Assembly: GCA_030596265.1 (NCBI GenBank)
Contig: JAUVKM010000045.1
Location: 1 to 10,320 of the forward strand
DNA from: Candidatus Cloacimonadota bacterium
GTDB taxonomy: Bacteria > Cloacimonadota > Cloacimonadia > Cloacimonadales > TCS61
Length of the DNA: 10,320 bases
Direction of reading: 5' to 3'
The notes below the pieces were generated by a model. It searched no databases. It was not told the origin of the DNA and saw only the letters and a program-made list of their open reading frames with translations. The number at the start of each line of letters is the position of its first letter. Position 1 is the stretch's first letter. Both the position numbers and the translations under genes were made by a program. This document shows positions 1 to 7,160 of this stretch, in pieces.

Positions 1-1
1 A

Positions 2-1537
2 CCAGATAATGATGGTTTAATTCGCAAAGTTGGCTTGCTTTTCAAATTAAAGGAACACTATTTTGCACAGATGGCTTATCGAGTCTGGTTAGATCAATAC
101 CAAGATTTGGGCATTGTTGAAATACCTGTGGATAATAATGGTGATTATCTATTGAACTGGTATGGTAAAAATGCTTTTACAACATATCCTTTTCGTGCTT
201 TAATTTCCTCTGCTTCTGCTTATATAAATGATAATGAACCGATAATACCTTTAGAAGCATTATACAATAAACATGTTATTTTTGGAGCTACTGCTGCAGG
301 ATTGTATGACTTAAAATCTAATTCATATTCCAAAGTTATTCCGGGAATGGAGATATGGGCGACTGCACTCAGTAATTATATTAATCACGATTTTATTACA
401 ACAGTTCCTGATTGGTTCAATTTCTTACACACACTTTTAATTGTTTTTTCTATCATGTTTTTTATTTCAAACTATTTACCCAAAAAAGCAAACATTATTA
501 TTTTGTTGCTGCTTGTTCTCGTACTATTTACTAATTTTTTCTTATGGAAATTGTATCGTATCCAGTTGAATTTCACAATGCAAATATTCGGCTTCATTAT
601 TTCATATTTGATTATCAATACTTTAAGCTATTTATTAGAGGGTAAATCTAGACGTGAGATCAGAAAGATCTTTACGCGTTATCTTCATAATGATGTTATT
701 AAACAGCTCGAAGATGATCCAAATAGAGTTCAACTTGGCGGTAAGGAGATAAATGCAACTGTGCTTTATACTGATATCTATAATTTTACTACTCTTTCCG
801 AAACAAAAACACCATCTGAGCTGGTGCAGGATTTGAATGAGTATTTTAAGACACTCATTGATTTTGTTTTCCAATATGAAGGGTTATTAGATAAATATAC
901 AGGTGATGGAATTATGGCACTTTTTGGTGCTCCGATAGAAAGAAATGATCATGCATTACTTGCTTGCAGAACAGCTTTTGCTCATAAAAAACTCAGGGAA
1001 GAATTAGAAAAAAAGCAAGATCTAACTGCTACCGAACAACTACATTTACAAACTAGAATTGGAATTAATTCAGGTCCGCTGGTAGCAGGTAATATTGGTG
1101 GAGAGAAGCGAATGGATTACACGGCGATCGGTGATACTGTAAACTTGGCTGCTCGATTGGAAGGCGTGAATAAACTTTACCAAACGAATATCATAATAAG
1201 TCAGGCTACATACGAGCAAATTAAAGAAAAATTTATTTGCCGTGAATTAGATTCATTAATGGTAAAAGGCAAAACTGAACCAACATGTATTTTCGAAATA
1301 ATTGATGAACGAACAGATGAAACAAATCTTTCCAAATATGAATGGATCGAAACTTATAAAAAAGCTCTGGAACTTTATCGGAAAGGAAAATGGCAAGAAG
1401 CTGGAGAGTTATTCCAAGATCTTTCGGAAGAGCCATATAATGATAATGCTTCGCAGGTTTTGCTCACAAGATGCATGTATTTATTGGAGTTCCCACCAAA
1501 ACAATGGGATGGAGTACTTAGACTGGATGTAAAATAA
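2..1537 (+). CDS. CHASE2-domain class III adenylate cyclase (5' end missing)
   Basis: The gene makes cAMP from ATP, probably in response to an extracytoplasmic signal. The frame is open from base 2, so the start lies outside the window; the TTG at base 35 is internal, because the codons before it (PDNDGLIRKV) match the CHASE2 pattern. CHASE2 continues to about base 400 (VIFGATAAGL, PGMEIWATAL). Three hydrophobic helices follow at about 415-480, 490-545 and 570-640. The cyclase domain runs from about 650 to 1300. Its metal-binding aspartates are in YTDIYNFT (Asp codon 773) and YTGDGIMALFG (Asp codon 905). The adenine-specifying pair is Lys (codon 893) and Thr in DYTAIGD (codon 1121), the Thr being typical of class IIIb enzymes. 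The transition-state Asn and Arg are in NLAAR (codons 1142 and 1154). All catalytic residues are present, so the enzyme should be active. A 65-residue helical tail with RCMYLL and PPKQWDGV is usual in this family. The stop lies 5 bp from the convergent acyltransferase stop. Confidence 0.95.
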   Translation, partial: PDNDGLIRKVGLLFKLKEHYFAQMAYRVWLDQYQDLGIVEIPVDNNGDYLLNWYGKNAFTTYPFRALISSASAYINDNEPIIPLEALYNKHVIFGATAAGLYDLKSNSYSKVIPGMEIWATALSNYINHDFITTVPDWFNFLHTLLIVFSIMFFISNYLPKKANIIILLLLVLVLFTNFFLWKLYRIQLNFTMQIFGFIISYLIINTLSYLLEGKSRREIRKIFTRYLHNDVIKQLEDDPNRVQLGGKEINATVLYTDIYNFTTLSETKTPSELVQDLNEYFKTLIDFVFQYEGLLDKYTGDGIMALFGAPIERNDHALLACRTAFAHKKLREELEKKQDLTATEQLHLQTRIGINSGPLVAGNIGGEKRMDYTAIGDTVNLAARLEGVNKLYQTNIIISQATYEQIKEKFICRELDSLMVKGKTEPTCIFEIIDERTDETNLSKYEWIETYKKALELYRKGKWQEAGELFQDLSEEPYNDNASQVLLTRCMYLLEFPPKQWDGVLRLDVK

Positions 1538-1542
1538 ATTAC

Positions 1543-2250
1543 TTACGGTTCTGTAACCAAACTTTTTATATTCCCATACACCTTATCGCGAAGTTCTTCT
1601 AAAGAAAGAACATTTACAACTTCACTCTTTATCGGATCGCCAAATTTTATTGTAATTGTAGAGGGAGTAATGTGCCAGCTTCCCTTTGGTTTAAGTTTAA
1701 ATAGTCCGGATAAACCAATTGGAATAATATCGACACCGGCTTTTTTTGTCAGCATGAACGGCATTTTCTTAAAAGGCTGCATTTCACCGGTTAATGTTCT
1801 GGTCCCTTCCGGCAAGATGGCAATAGAAGTTCCATTATCCAGCAGTTTATTCACCTTCCTGATACTTCGCATAGATGCATAAATATTATCACGCTCTATT
1901 GGAATAGCTTCTAGTCTCGTTATCAGCCAACCGTAAAAGGGCCACTTGAACTGATGATGTGCTTCCACACCTTTGAAATAGATTGGAATATACGCTTTTA
2001 GTAATGGCACATCAAACAAACTAACATGATTTGACATAAATAAATACGTTTTAGATTTATCAATGTCTGTATTGCCTTCCACTTTCACTTTTATGAACAT
2101 GACCTTAAATAGTAATTTCAATGAATTTTTTACGAAAGGATCAAGCTTCTTTAATGGTATAATGTATGTGAGTAAAATTGCAATTGTACTGAAGATACCA
2201 AAGAAAATAAACCCGGAAGTCCACAAGAATACAGAACGAACAGGTTTCAT
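1543..2250 (-). CDS. plsC: PlsC-like 1-acyl-glycerol-3-phosphate acyltransferase
   Basis: This membrane-bound acyltransferase probably moves a fatty acyl group to lysophosphatidic acid, giving phosphatidic acid for phospholipid synthesis. It has 235 residues, normal for PlsC. A hydrophobic N-terminal helix spans residues 8-32. Motif I is HVSLFD (His75 and Asp80, the H-x4-D pair), motif II is around YFKGVEAHH (91-99), motif III is PEGTR (147-151), and a motif IV-like IIPIGLSG follows at 175-182. I choose the ATG at 2250 because it overlaps the stop of the upstream lipid kinase as ATGA, a normal coupling arrangement, with GAGG 10 nt upstream. A TTG at 2256 would add two residues and sits only 4 nt from the same GAGG. 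Acyl acceptor and position specificity cannot be read from sequence; other lyso- or ornithine-lipid acyltransferases share these motifs. Confidence 0.92.
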   Translation of the reverse strand: MKPVRSVFLWTSGFIFFGIFSTIAILLTYIIPLKKLDPFVKNSLKLLFKVMFIKVKVEGNTDIDKSKTYLFMSNHVSLFDVPLLKAYIPIYFKGVEAHHQFKWPFYGWLITRLEAIPIERDNIYASMRSIRKVNKLLDNGTSIAILPEGTRTLTGEMQPFKKMPFMLTKKAGVDIIPIGLSGLFKLKPKGSWHITPSTITIKFGDPIKSEVVNVLSLEELRDKVYGNIKSLVTEP

Positions 2251-3137
2251 TTCCAAAGTACCTCAATAGCCCGATGCAGACACTCAATTTCTACCGGTGT
2301 TGTTCCGATTAATTCTCCATCCGGAGTTAGAACTTTTGGTGGATCAGTTGTTATCTTGATATGTTTAGCTGTAAAAGTTTCAACAACCGGAAGGTTAACA
2401 TGCTCTCCTGTAAATACTTTTGGAAATGCTTTTAACAGTCCAATTCTACTCAATTTATTCAAAAGCGTAATATCAAGTAATCCATCATCGATCTTGGCAT
2501 TAGGAGCCATATAAAAATTAGAAGTATAAGTTGTATTTGATACTTCCACAAAAGTATTATCTCGTTCCAACAATTTACCATCAAGTTCAATTTTCAGTTT
2601 AAAAGATTTTAATTTCAGTATTTGATATAACACACCAAAAGTATATGAAATATTCCCGAAAATCTTAAGTTTTTTGGCAGTTTTACCAACATCAGCTACA
2701 AACCCCAATCCTAAAATATTCAAAAAATAGTACGATTGACCATGGCTGGTAAATTTCCCTACATCAACCTTTCTTGGCTTCATCTGCGCAATTATTTCTA
2801 TAGCTTCCTTCCATTTAGAAACGTGCAGTTCCAGATCGCGTGCAACAGCATTTCCCGTCCCAATCGGCAATATTCCCAAAGGTGGTTTATTTTTGGTGGA
2901 ATTCATGTAATAACCATTGATAATTTCAAAGAGGGTTCCATCTCCACCGGCTGCAATAATTGCATCGTAAGCTTTGAATTTGGCATTTTTGATTATTTCA
3001 GTAGCATGCTCCGGATAATCAGTAAGTTGCAGATCAAATTCAATGTTGTGTTTTGTAAATTCTGCTTCGACTTCTGGTAATATTTTCTTTGCTCTTCCGT
3101 GTCCTGCAAATGGATTGTAAACTAATAATACTTTCAT
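2247..3137 (-). CDS. Diacylglycerol kinase-family lipid kinase (YegS/DgkB type)
   Basis: This soluble or peripheral lipid kinase phosphorylates diacylglycerol or a related lipid using ATP. It has 296 residues, the usual size of the bacterial YegS/BmrU/DgkB family. An N-terminal nucleotide-binding half opens with VYNPFAGHGRAKK (6-18). It carries GGDGT (64-68) with the following LFEIINGY, and GTGNAVARDL (93-102). The C-terminal beta-sandwich half carries APNAKIDDGLLDI (211-223) and TPDGE (271-275), both family hallmarks. The ATG at 3137 is preceded by GGATGA (3141-3146). It is the first gene of a two-gene operon with the acyltransferase, with a 4-bp ATGA overlap. Kinase plus PlsC-like acyltransferase suggests recycling of diacylglycerol into phosphatidic acid. 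The exact lipid substrate (diacylglycerol, undecaprenol, sphingoid base or other) is not resolvable here. Confidence 0.93.
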   Translation of the reverse strand: MKVLLVYNPFAGHGRAKKILPEVEAEFTKHNIEFDLQLTDYPEHATEIIKNAKFKAYDAIIAAGGDGTLFEIINGYYMNSTKNKPPLGILPIGTGNAVARDLELHVSKWKEAIEIIAQMKPRKVDVGKFTSHGQSYYFLNILGLGFVADVGKTAKKLKIFGNISYTFGVLYQILKLKSFKLKIELDGKLLERDNTFVEVSNTTYTSNFYMAPNAKIDDGLLDITLLNKLSRIGLLKAFPKVFTGEHVNLPVVETFTAKHIKITTDPPKVLTPDGELIGTTPVEIECLHRAIEVLWK

Positions 3138-3162
3138 AATTCATCCTATTACGAAATTTTTG

Positions 3163-3193
3163 CATAAATATAAATAGTATTTTAAGTAGTCAA
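3163..3193 (-). promoter_or_regulatory. Putative promoter of the lipid kinase-acyltransferase operon
   Basis: On the minus strand TTGACT (3193-3188) is followed after 17 nt by TATTTA (3170-3165). Read as an FCB-type promoter, TTG is followed after 20 nt by TATTTATG, 5 of the 6 defined bases of TAnnTTTG. Transcription would start near 3158, giving a leader of about 20 nt with GGATGA before the ATG at 3137. Spacing and position fit well, but this is a by-eye match in AT-rich DNA. Confidence 0.4.
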
Positions 3194-3196
3194 ATG

Positions 3197-3225
3197 TTTT
3201 TATTGATACGTGTTATCAATAAAAA
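3197..3225. promoter_or_regulatory. Perfect 12-bp inverted repeat, candidate shared operator
   Basis: TTTTTATTGATA (3197-3208) and TATCAATAAAAA (3214-3225) are exact reverse complements around a 5-nt centre, CGTGT. The repeat sits between two outward-facing TTGACT boxes (minus strand 3193-3188, plus strand 3231-3236), leaving 3 and 5 nt on either side. That position suits a dimeric regulator controlling both the lipid operon and the protease gene. No known regulator consensus was recognised. A hairpin acting in RNA is possible but less likely upstream of both genes. Confidence 0.5.
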
Positions 3226-3230
3226 TTATA

Positions 3231-3260
3231 TTGACTCATTATAAAACATAGCTTTCTTTG
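3231..3260 (+). promoter_or_regulatory. Putative promoter of the SH3-M48 protease gene
   Basis: TTGACT at 3231-3236 is followed, 19 nt after its TTG, by TTTCTTTG (3253-3260), which matches 5 of the 6 defined bases of the Bacteroidetes-type TAnnTTTG box. No good sigma-70 TATAAT lies at the right spacing, so the call rests on the FCB-type reading. The leader to the ATG at 3311 would be about 45 nt. Confidence 0.3.
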
Positions 3261-3310
3261 CAAATGTAAAGTATTAAAACAAATCCCATAATCATAAAGG
3301 GAGGAAAGGG

Positions 3311-4543
3311 ATGAAACAAACTCTTATAATTCTATTACTTATGTTTTCACTTTTTTTATTGTCGCAGGAAAGTGCAATTGTTCAACGGGATCGGGCAATA
3401 GTTCGGAATGGTCCAGGATCATTTTTTCAAATATTAGCTGAACTTGAGAAGGGAACATCCTTCACAATAATAGAGAGAGACAATGGTTGGCTGCAGATCC
3501 AAGAGAATGAATTAAAAGGTTATGTCTCCAAAAAAGTTACAGTTCCAAGAAAAACTTCTGATGATATCTTTTCTAGGATGGGTGTGCAAAAAACAGATCT
3601 CAGGGTTTCACAACATGGGATGAGTGCCGGTGTAAAGGGATTTGCTACGAACTTTACCAAGAAATTTGATGGCTCACCAAATTTTCTAACCCTTTATACT
3701 ATTCAAAAATTTGACACAAGATCATATAAAAATTTCAGGAAGGAAACATATCGTGATTTCAACCGGAAAGCGAATTATAAGAAGTTTATTATTCCAGTAA
3801 CCGAGGTGAAAGATTATTTCACATTTCCTGAAGAAGGTATGGGAATTGGAATTGCTTCACGAATAGCTTCTTTAGGGATTTATGGCAATCTGGCATTAAC
3901 TGAATATGTGAATCAAGTTGGCAATATTGTAGTTGAAGCTACCGATGTTTACGATATTAATTACAAGTTTTTCATTCTGGATATTGATAAAGTTAACGGA
4001 TATTCATGTCCTGGCGGGATTGTTTTTATAACGTTGGGAATGCTGAGGATGATACGAACAGAAGCAGAATTGGCTTGTGTTCTGGCTCATGAAATTGCTC
4101 ATGTAGCACAACATCATGGCATGTTGGAAATGGAAGAGCGTAAACATCATATTATGGCTGATAATGCATTTGGTGAAATGGAAGAAGAGATGGATTCAAT
4201 TGGTATGAAGCAAGATGAAGAATTCTTGAGTGTTGAAGCTGAAATGGAAGAACTATGCTTCAACATTTATGAAACTATTGTAAATGGAAGACTACAGGCT
4301 TATGAAAAAGAAGCTGATGAATTGGCAGTTCTTTATGCTTCCCGTGCAGGTTATAATGGCAGACACATGCTGAATCTTCTGCAAAGGTTAAAACACTCAT
4401 CCTCCCAAACAAATAACGAACATTATACTCAAGAACAAATTGAAGAACGAATTGAAAGGATCAGTGGAAATCTATCCTCACTTCCATTAAATAGTGATCT
4501 TTTTGATCATAAAGATAGATGGAATAGAAGGTCAGGATTTTAG
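3311..4543 (+). CDS. Exported SH3-domain M48 zinc metalloprotease
   Basis: This is a predicted secreted or periplasmic peptidase of 410 residues, probably in envelope protein quality control or cell-wall-associated proteolysis. A signal peptide covers about residues 1-19. A bacterial SH3 domain (about 22-78; RAIVRNGPGS, GWLQI, GYVSKK) is likely to bind peptidoglycan or peptides. An uncharacterised linker follows (80-200). The M48 core is at about 205-350: SCPGGIVFITLGML before the active helix, zinc motif HEIAH (260-264), and the third-ligand helix YEKEADELA with Glu332 and Asp336 in the E-x3-D arrangement of this family. The segment between them (about 272-325) is strongly acidic, with repeated EME motifs. 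The start is firm: GGGAGG (3299-3304) sits 6 nt before the ATG. The gene diverges from the lipid operon across a palindrome-bearing promoter region. BepA-like chaperone-protease function is possible, but no TPR domain is present. Confidence 0.92.
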   Translation: MKQTLIILLLMFSLFLLSQESAIVQRDRAIVRNGPGSFFQILAELEKGTSFTIIERDNGWLQIQENELKGYVSKKVTVPRKTSDDIFSRMGVQKTDLRVSQHGMSAGVKGFATNFTKKFDGSPNFLTLYTIQKFDTRSYKNFRKETYRDFNRKANYKKFIIPVTEVKDYFTFPEEGMGIGIASRIASLGIYGNLALTEYVNQVGNIVVEATDVYDINYKFFILDIDKVNGYSCPGGIVFITLGMLRMIRTEAELACVLAHEIAHVAQHHGMLEMEERKHHIMADNAFGEMEEEMDSIGMKQDEEFLSVEAEMEELCFNIYETIVNGRLQAYEKEADELAVLYASRAGYNGRHMLNLLQRLKHSSSQTNNEHYTQEQIEERIERISGNLSSLPLNSDLFDHKDRWNRRSGF

Positions 4544-4573
4544 AGATAAATTAAAATAATTTAGTATGAATCC

Positions 4574-4840
4574 TTATTTCAGCAGTAAGCATTTCTTCAC
4601 TGCTTCTGTTTTGCCATTTACATTCAACTTATAGAAATAAATTCCAGAACTTACCGATTCTCCGGCTTCATCATCACCATTCCAGATAACTGAATGTGAA
4701 CCTTTTATATATTCATTTTGGACTAGAGTTTTTATTTTCTGTCCTTTTATGTTGTAAATTATAAGTTCTATTTTTGAATCATTTTGTATTGAAAATTCAA
4801 TTGTTGTTGATGGGTTAAAGGGATTTGGATAGTTCTGTAA
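4574..4840 (-). repeat. Sorting-domain-coding repeat, copy B
   Basis: This 267-bp segment codes for the 88-residue C-terminal domain of the downstream secreted protein and is clearly similar to 6173-6439 at the DNA level as well. Both copies begin at the same YPNPFNPST block and end at the stop codon. Similarity stops abruptly upstream of LQNYPNPF. Confidence 0.85.
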
Positions 4841-6163
4841 TTCGTAATTTGCAATTGATATTTGGTTATTTTCTACTGAAACTTGGATTTCTCCATCTAA
4901 TACATAAACATCGTAACCTACTTCATCATCCCAATTGGTTAAGAAAAGTAAATCTCCATCTGATTTTCGCTGAATGGAAAAGGGGTTTATAGATGAATTT
5001 TGATAATGAAAAATATTTCCACTCATTCTATCTCTAATTTCAAGTTGATTTTCATTGAAATACATCATATAATGATCTTCATTATTTACGGAAACACAAG
5101 TTCTGGCTGAAATCCTTCCATCAATAATGCAAGTATCAAGACTTGTCCATAGAGTATCAGTGAAATCAGGTGAATAGTTACGGAAAACATATTTAATGCC
5201 ATAATCATCATCTCTTAATTTATAATAGGTCGTTAATCCGTATTCTAAATAGTTTGGATCATTATTATTCATAATTGTAAAATGTGTTGGAAAATTATTA
5301 AAGTTAGAGCCACCCATGTAATCAGAAGAAACACTACCTTGTAAATAGAAAATATCTATTACCTCTGAAGGATTTTCTAAAGAAAGAAGTTTTATGTAAT
5401 ATGCCCTTGTAGTACTGCTTGCTTGCCCCATACCCCAACTACTTTGATTGTTGTAATATCCCGAAGTAATCATATGATCTAATTCATCGTATGTCATTAG
5501 AGTTGTACCACAATCCTCTATATTTTCTATCAATTCAAGTGTTTCATTTTCAAATGAGAATTTTTTCATTTTAGTAGTATTAGTAGATGAATCATCATAT
5601 CCATCAAAATACCAAATACTTTTATTGATTCCTATATTAATCGTTAATACTTCTTGAATGATAATTGGTTTTATATAATTTACATTAGACAAACTTGATC
5701 CTGATTCCAAGCCATAAGAGCCAATCTCCAAGGAAATGTTATTAATTAAATCAAGCGTATAGAAATCATAGATTTCAATATCTAAATAAGAATAAGTAGT
5801 CCAACCATCTTCTTCATCCCTTCGGAAAGCAGATATTAAATATGTAGAATCTTGATTTTTTAAAATTGCACATTTCAATAATATTTTGTTATCAGGGTGA
5901 CTTTGTTCAAAATTAGAAACAATTTCACCATTTAAATCATAGGTTACAATTCCCCATACATTTATACTATCAATATCATTTGAATATCTACAACTTGCAT
6001 AGATTTCATCAATTCCATCTTCATCTAAGTCATCAAGCCAAATATTAATAAACCCATCATCGGGATTCAGTCTTTCAAAGGAAAAATCATATTCAAAATT
6101 AACTTGAGAAAAGAGATTTAACAAGGCACTAAATAAAATTACAATTAAGTAATATTTTCTCAT
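4574..6163 (-). CDS. Secreted protein with T9SS-type A C-terminal sorting domain
   Basis: This 529-residue protein is probably exported across both membranes. A signal peptide (about 1-19) begins MRKYYLIVILF. The passenger (about 20-441) is unfamiliar. It opens with DDLDEDGIDEIYA (44-56), an acidic Asp-rich loop like the calcium-binding loops of FG-GAP/VCBS beta-propellers. It is rich in aromatic, Asn, Asp and Ser residues and looks all-beta; weaker 'value plus derivative' text-like repeats fit a propeller, but I cannot count blades. Residues 442-529 form a C-terminal domain starting LQNYPNPFNPSTTIEF and ending VKKCLLLK, typical of type IX secretion sorting domains or the related FlgD-like Ig fold. 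AAGGAGG (6168-6174) supports the ATG at 6163 and overlaps the stop of the upstream gene, so the two are co-transcribed. The natural substrate or role is unknown. Confidence 0.85.
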   Translation of the reverse strand: MRKYYLIVILFSALLNLFSQVNFEYDFSFERLNPDDGFINIWLDDLDEDGIDEIYASCRYSNDIDSINVWGIVTYDLNGEIVSNFEQSHPDNKILLKCAILKNQDSTYLISAFRRDEEDGWTTYSYLDIEIYDFYTLDLINNISLEIGSYGLESGSSLSNVNYIKPIIIQEVLTINIGINKSIWYFDGYDDSSTNTTKMKKFSFENETLELIENIEDCGTTLMTYDELDHMITSGYYNNQSSWGMGQASSTTRAYYIKLLSLENPSEVIDIFYLQGSVSSDYMGGSNFNNFPTHFTIMNNNDPNYLEYGLTTYYKLRDDDYGIKYVFRNYSPDFTDTLWTSLDTCIIDGRISARTCVSVNNEDHYMMYFNENQLEIRDRMSGNIFHYQNSSINPFSIQRKSDGDLLFLTNWDDEVGYDVYVLDGEIQVSVENNQISIANYELQNYPNPFNPSTTIEFSIQNDSKIELIIYNIKGQKIKTLVQNEYIKGSHSVIWNGDDEAGESVSSGIYFYKLNVNGKTEAVKKCLLLK

Positions 6164-6172
6164 ACATCCTCC

Positions 6173-6439
6173 TTATTTCAGCAGTAAACATTTCTTAACT
6201 ACTTCAGTTTTGCCATTCATTTTCAATTTGTAAAAATAGATTCCTGAACTGACAAGTTCATCAGAATCATCATTTCCATTCCACATTATTGAATGATTAC
6301 CTTTGTGATAATAATTATTAACAAGAGTTTTAACTGTCTGCCCTTTGATGGTATAAATTGAAAGTTCAACTTTAGAATCATTTTGGATTGAAAACTCGAT
6401 TGTTGTTGATGGGTTGAAGGGGTTAGGATAATTTTGTAA
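6173..6439 (-). repeat. Sorting-domain-coding repeat, copy A
   Basis: This is the matching 267-bp segment in the upstream secreted-protein gene. The first 23 residues (LQNYPNPF through NDSK) and the last block (VSSGIYFYKL and VKKCLLLK) are identical between the copies. Most substitutions fall in the middle and are conservative. Confidence 0.85.
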
Positions 6440-7009
6440 TAAAATTGCACTTTGTTCTACAAGTACATCATCAGAACTTACTATTGTACCATAAATAGTA
6501 TTGTCAATTTGAGCTCCAATTAATTCTTTCGTATAACCAAACTCACTCATGAAGTCCCAATGATCTTTATAAATTTGTCCAAATACTTCTGTAAAAGTAT
6601 ATGTCGTGTAATCATATTCATTACCCCAATAAACTATGATGTACTGCAATCCATAATATTGAAAAAAGTTCATAATACCTTTATCAGTTACAGTATAGAT
6701 CATACCATTAATATTAACTTGTTGATCAAGTTCCCAGTTTAAATCATACAATAAATACTCAGGAGAGTTAATTGTATTTTTTGTAAATACTTGTGAAGAA
6801 TCACATCTAAAAAATCCAGATCCTATTTGTTGATAAACATGTCCATTGATTAATGTGTCACCAATTGCTGTTATAGTGTACGTGCCTGAATCAGGTCCAC
6901 TAAACCAATGAAAATTCCATGCATTTCCTGTAGTTAATGACATTGCTTGAGCTTGAAGACATATAGAGAATCCTGTAAAAACTGTGAGTAATATAAACCT
7001 TTTTAACAT
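6173..7009 (-). CDS. Secreted protein with T9SS-type A C-terminal sorting domain, first of a tandem pair
   Basis: I start this gene at the ATG at 7009 (278 residues) because GGGAG lies 6 nt upstream (7015-7019) and the product then begins directly with a signal peptide, MLKRFILLTVFTGFSIC, with likely cleavage after AQA (20-22). The in-frame ATG at 7033 would add eight polar residues before it. The passenger (23-190) is unrecognised. It contains GNAWNFHWF and ITAIGDTLINGHVYQQI, the kind of beta-rich 'text-and-unit' module often found in FCB secreted proteins. Residues 191-278 are the YPNPFNPST sorting domain. That domain is 69/88 identical (hand count) to the one in the next gene, while the passengers are not visibly related. 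The stop lies 9 bp before the start of the downstream gene. No catalytic motif is visible. Confidence 0.82.
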   Translation of the reverse strand: MLKRFILLTVFTGFSICLQAQAMSLTTGNAWNFHWFSGPDSGTYTITAIGDTLINGHVYQQIGSGFFRCDSSQVFTKNTINSPEYLLYDLNWELDQQVNINGMIYTVTDKGIMNFFQYYGLQYIIVYWGNEYDYTTYTFTEVFGQIYKDHWDFMSEFGYTKELIGAQIDNTIYGTIVSSDDVLVEQSAILLQNYPNPFNPSTTIEFSIQNDSKVELSIYTIKGQTVKTLVNNYYHKGNHSIMWNGNDDSDELVSSGIYFYKLKMNGKTEVVKKCLLLK

Positions 7010-7060
7010 ATAATCTCCCAAGTGATCACCCATTTTAAAGTCTAATCTTCAATGCAAACC

Positions 7061-7091
7061 CAAATTTGATAAAACTTTGGATAAGTGTCAA
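7061..7091 (-). promoter_or_regulatory. Possible promoter of the secreted-protein pair
   Basis: On the minus strand TTGACA (7091-7086) is followed, 20 nt after its TTG, by CAAATTTG (7068-7061), which has 5 of the 6 defined bases of TAnnTTTG. The leader to the ATG at 7009 would be about 45 nt. This is a weak, by-eye assignment in the 151-bp gap that also precedes the divergent NapH-like gene. Confidence 0.27.
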
Positions 7092-7160
7092 TCACAAAAC
7101 TTACTTCACGCTATCAAATAAATAATTGACTAAAAGACTGCAAATTTTTTTCTCCATTCA

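Noticed and set aside
35..37. TTG at base 35 as the true start of the cyclase
   Set aside because: The frame is open to base 2 and the upstream residues match CHASE2, so the gene begins outside the window.
2736..3080. 114-codon ORF opposite the lipid kinase
   Set aside because: It lies wholly antisense to a gene with clear GGDGT and GTGN motifs and shows no domain of its own.
3201..3221. FNR/CRP-like site in the palindrome (TTGAT...ATCAA)
   Set aside because: The half-sites match TTGAT and ATCAA, but seven bases separate them instead of the four of an FNR box.
7010..7033. Longer start (ATG at 7033) for the first secreted protein
   Set aside because: It puts polar residues before the signal peptide and includes the GGGAG ribosome site of the ATG at 7009 within the coding region.
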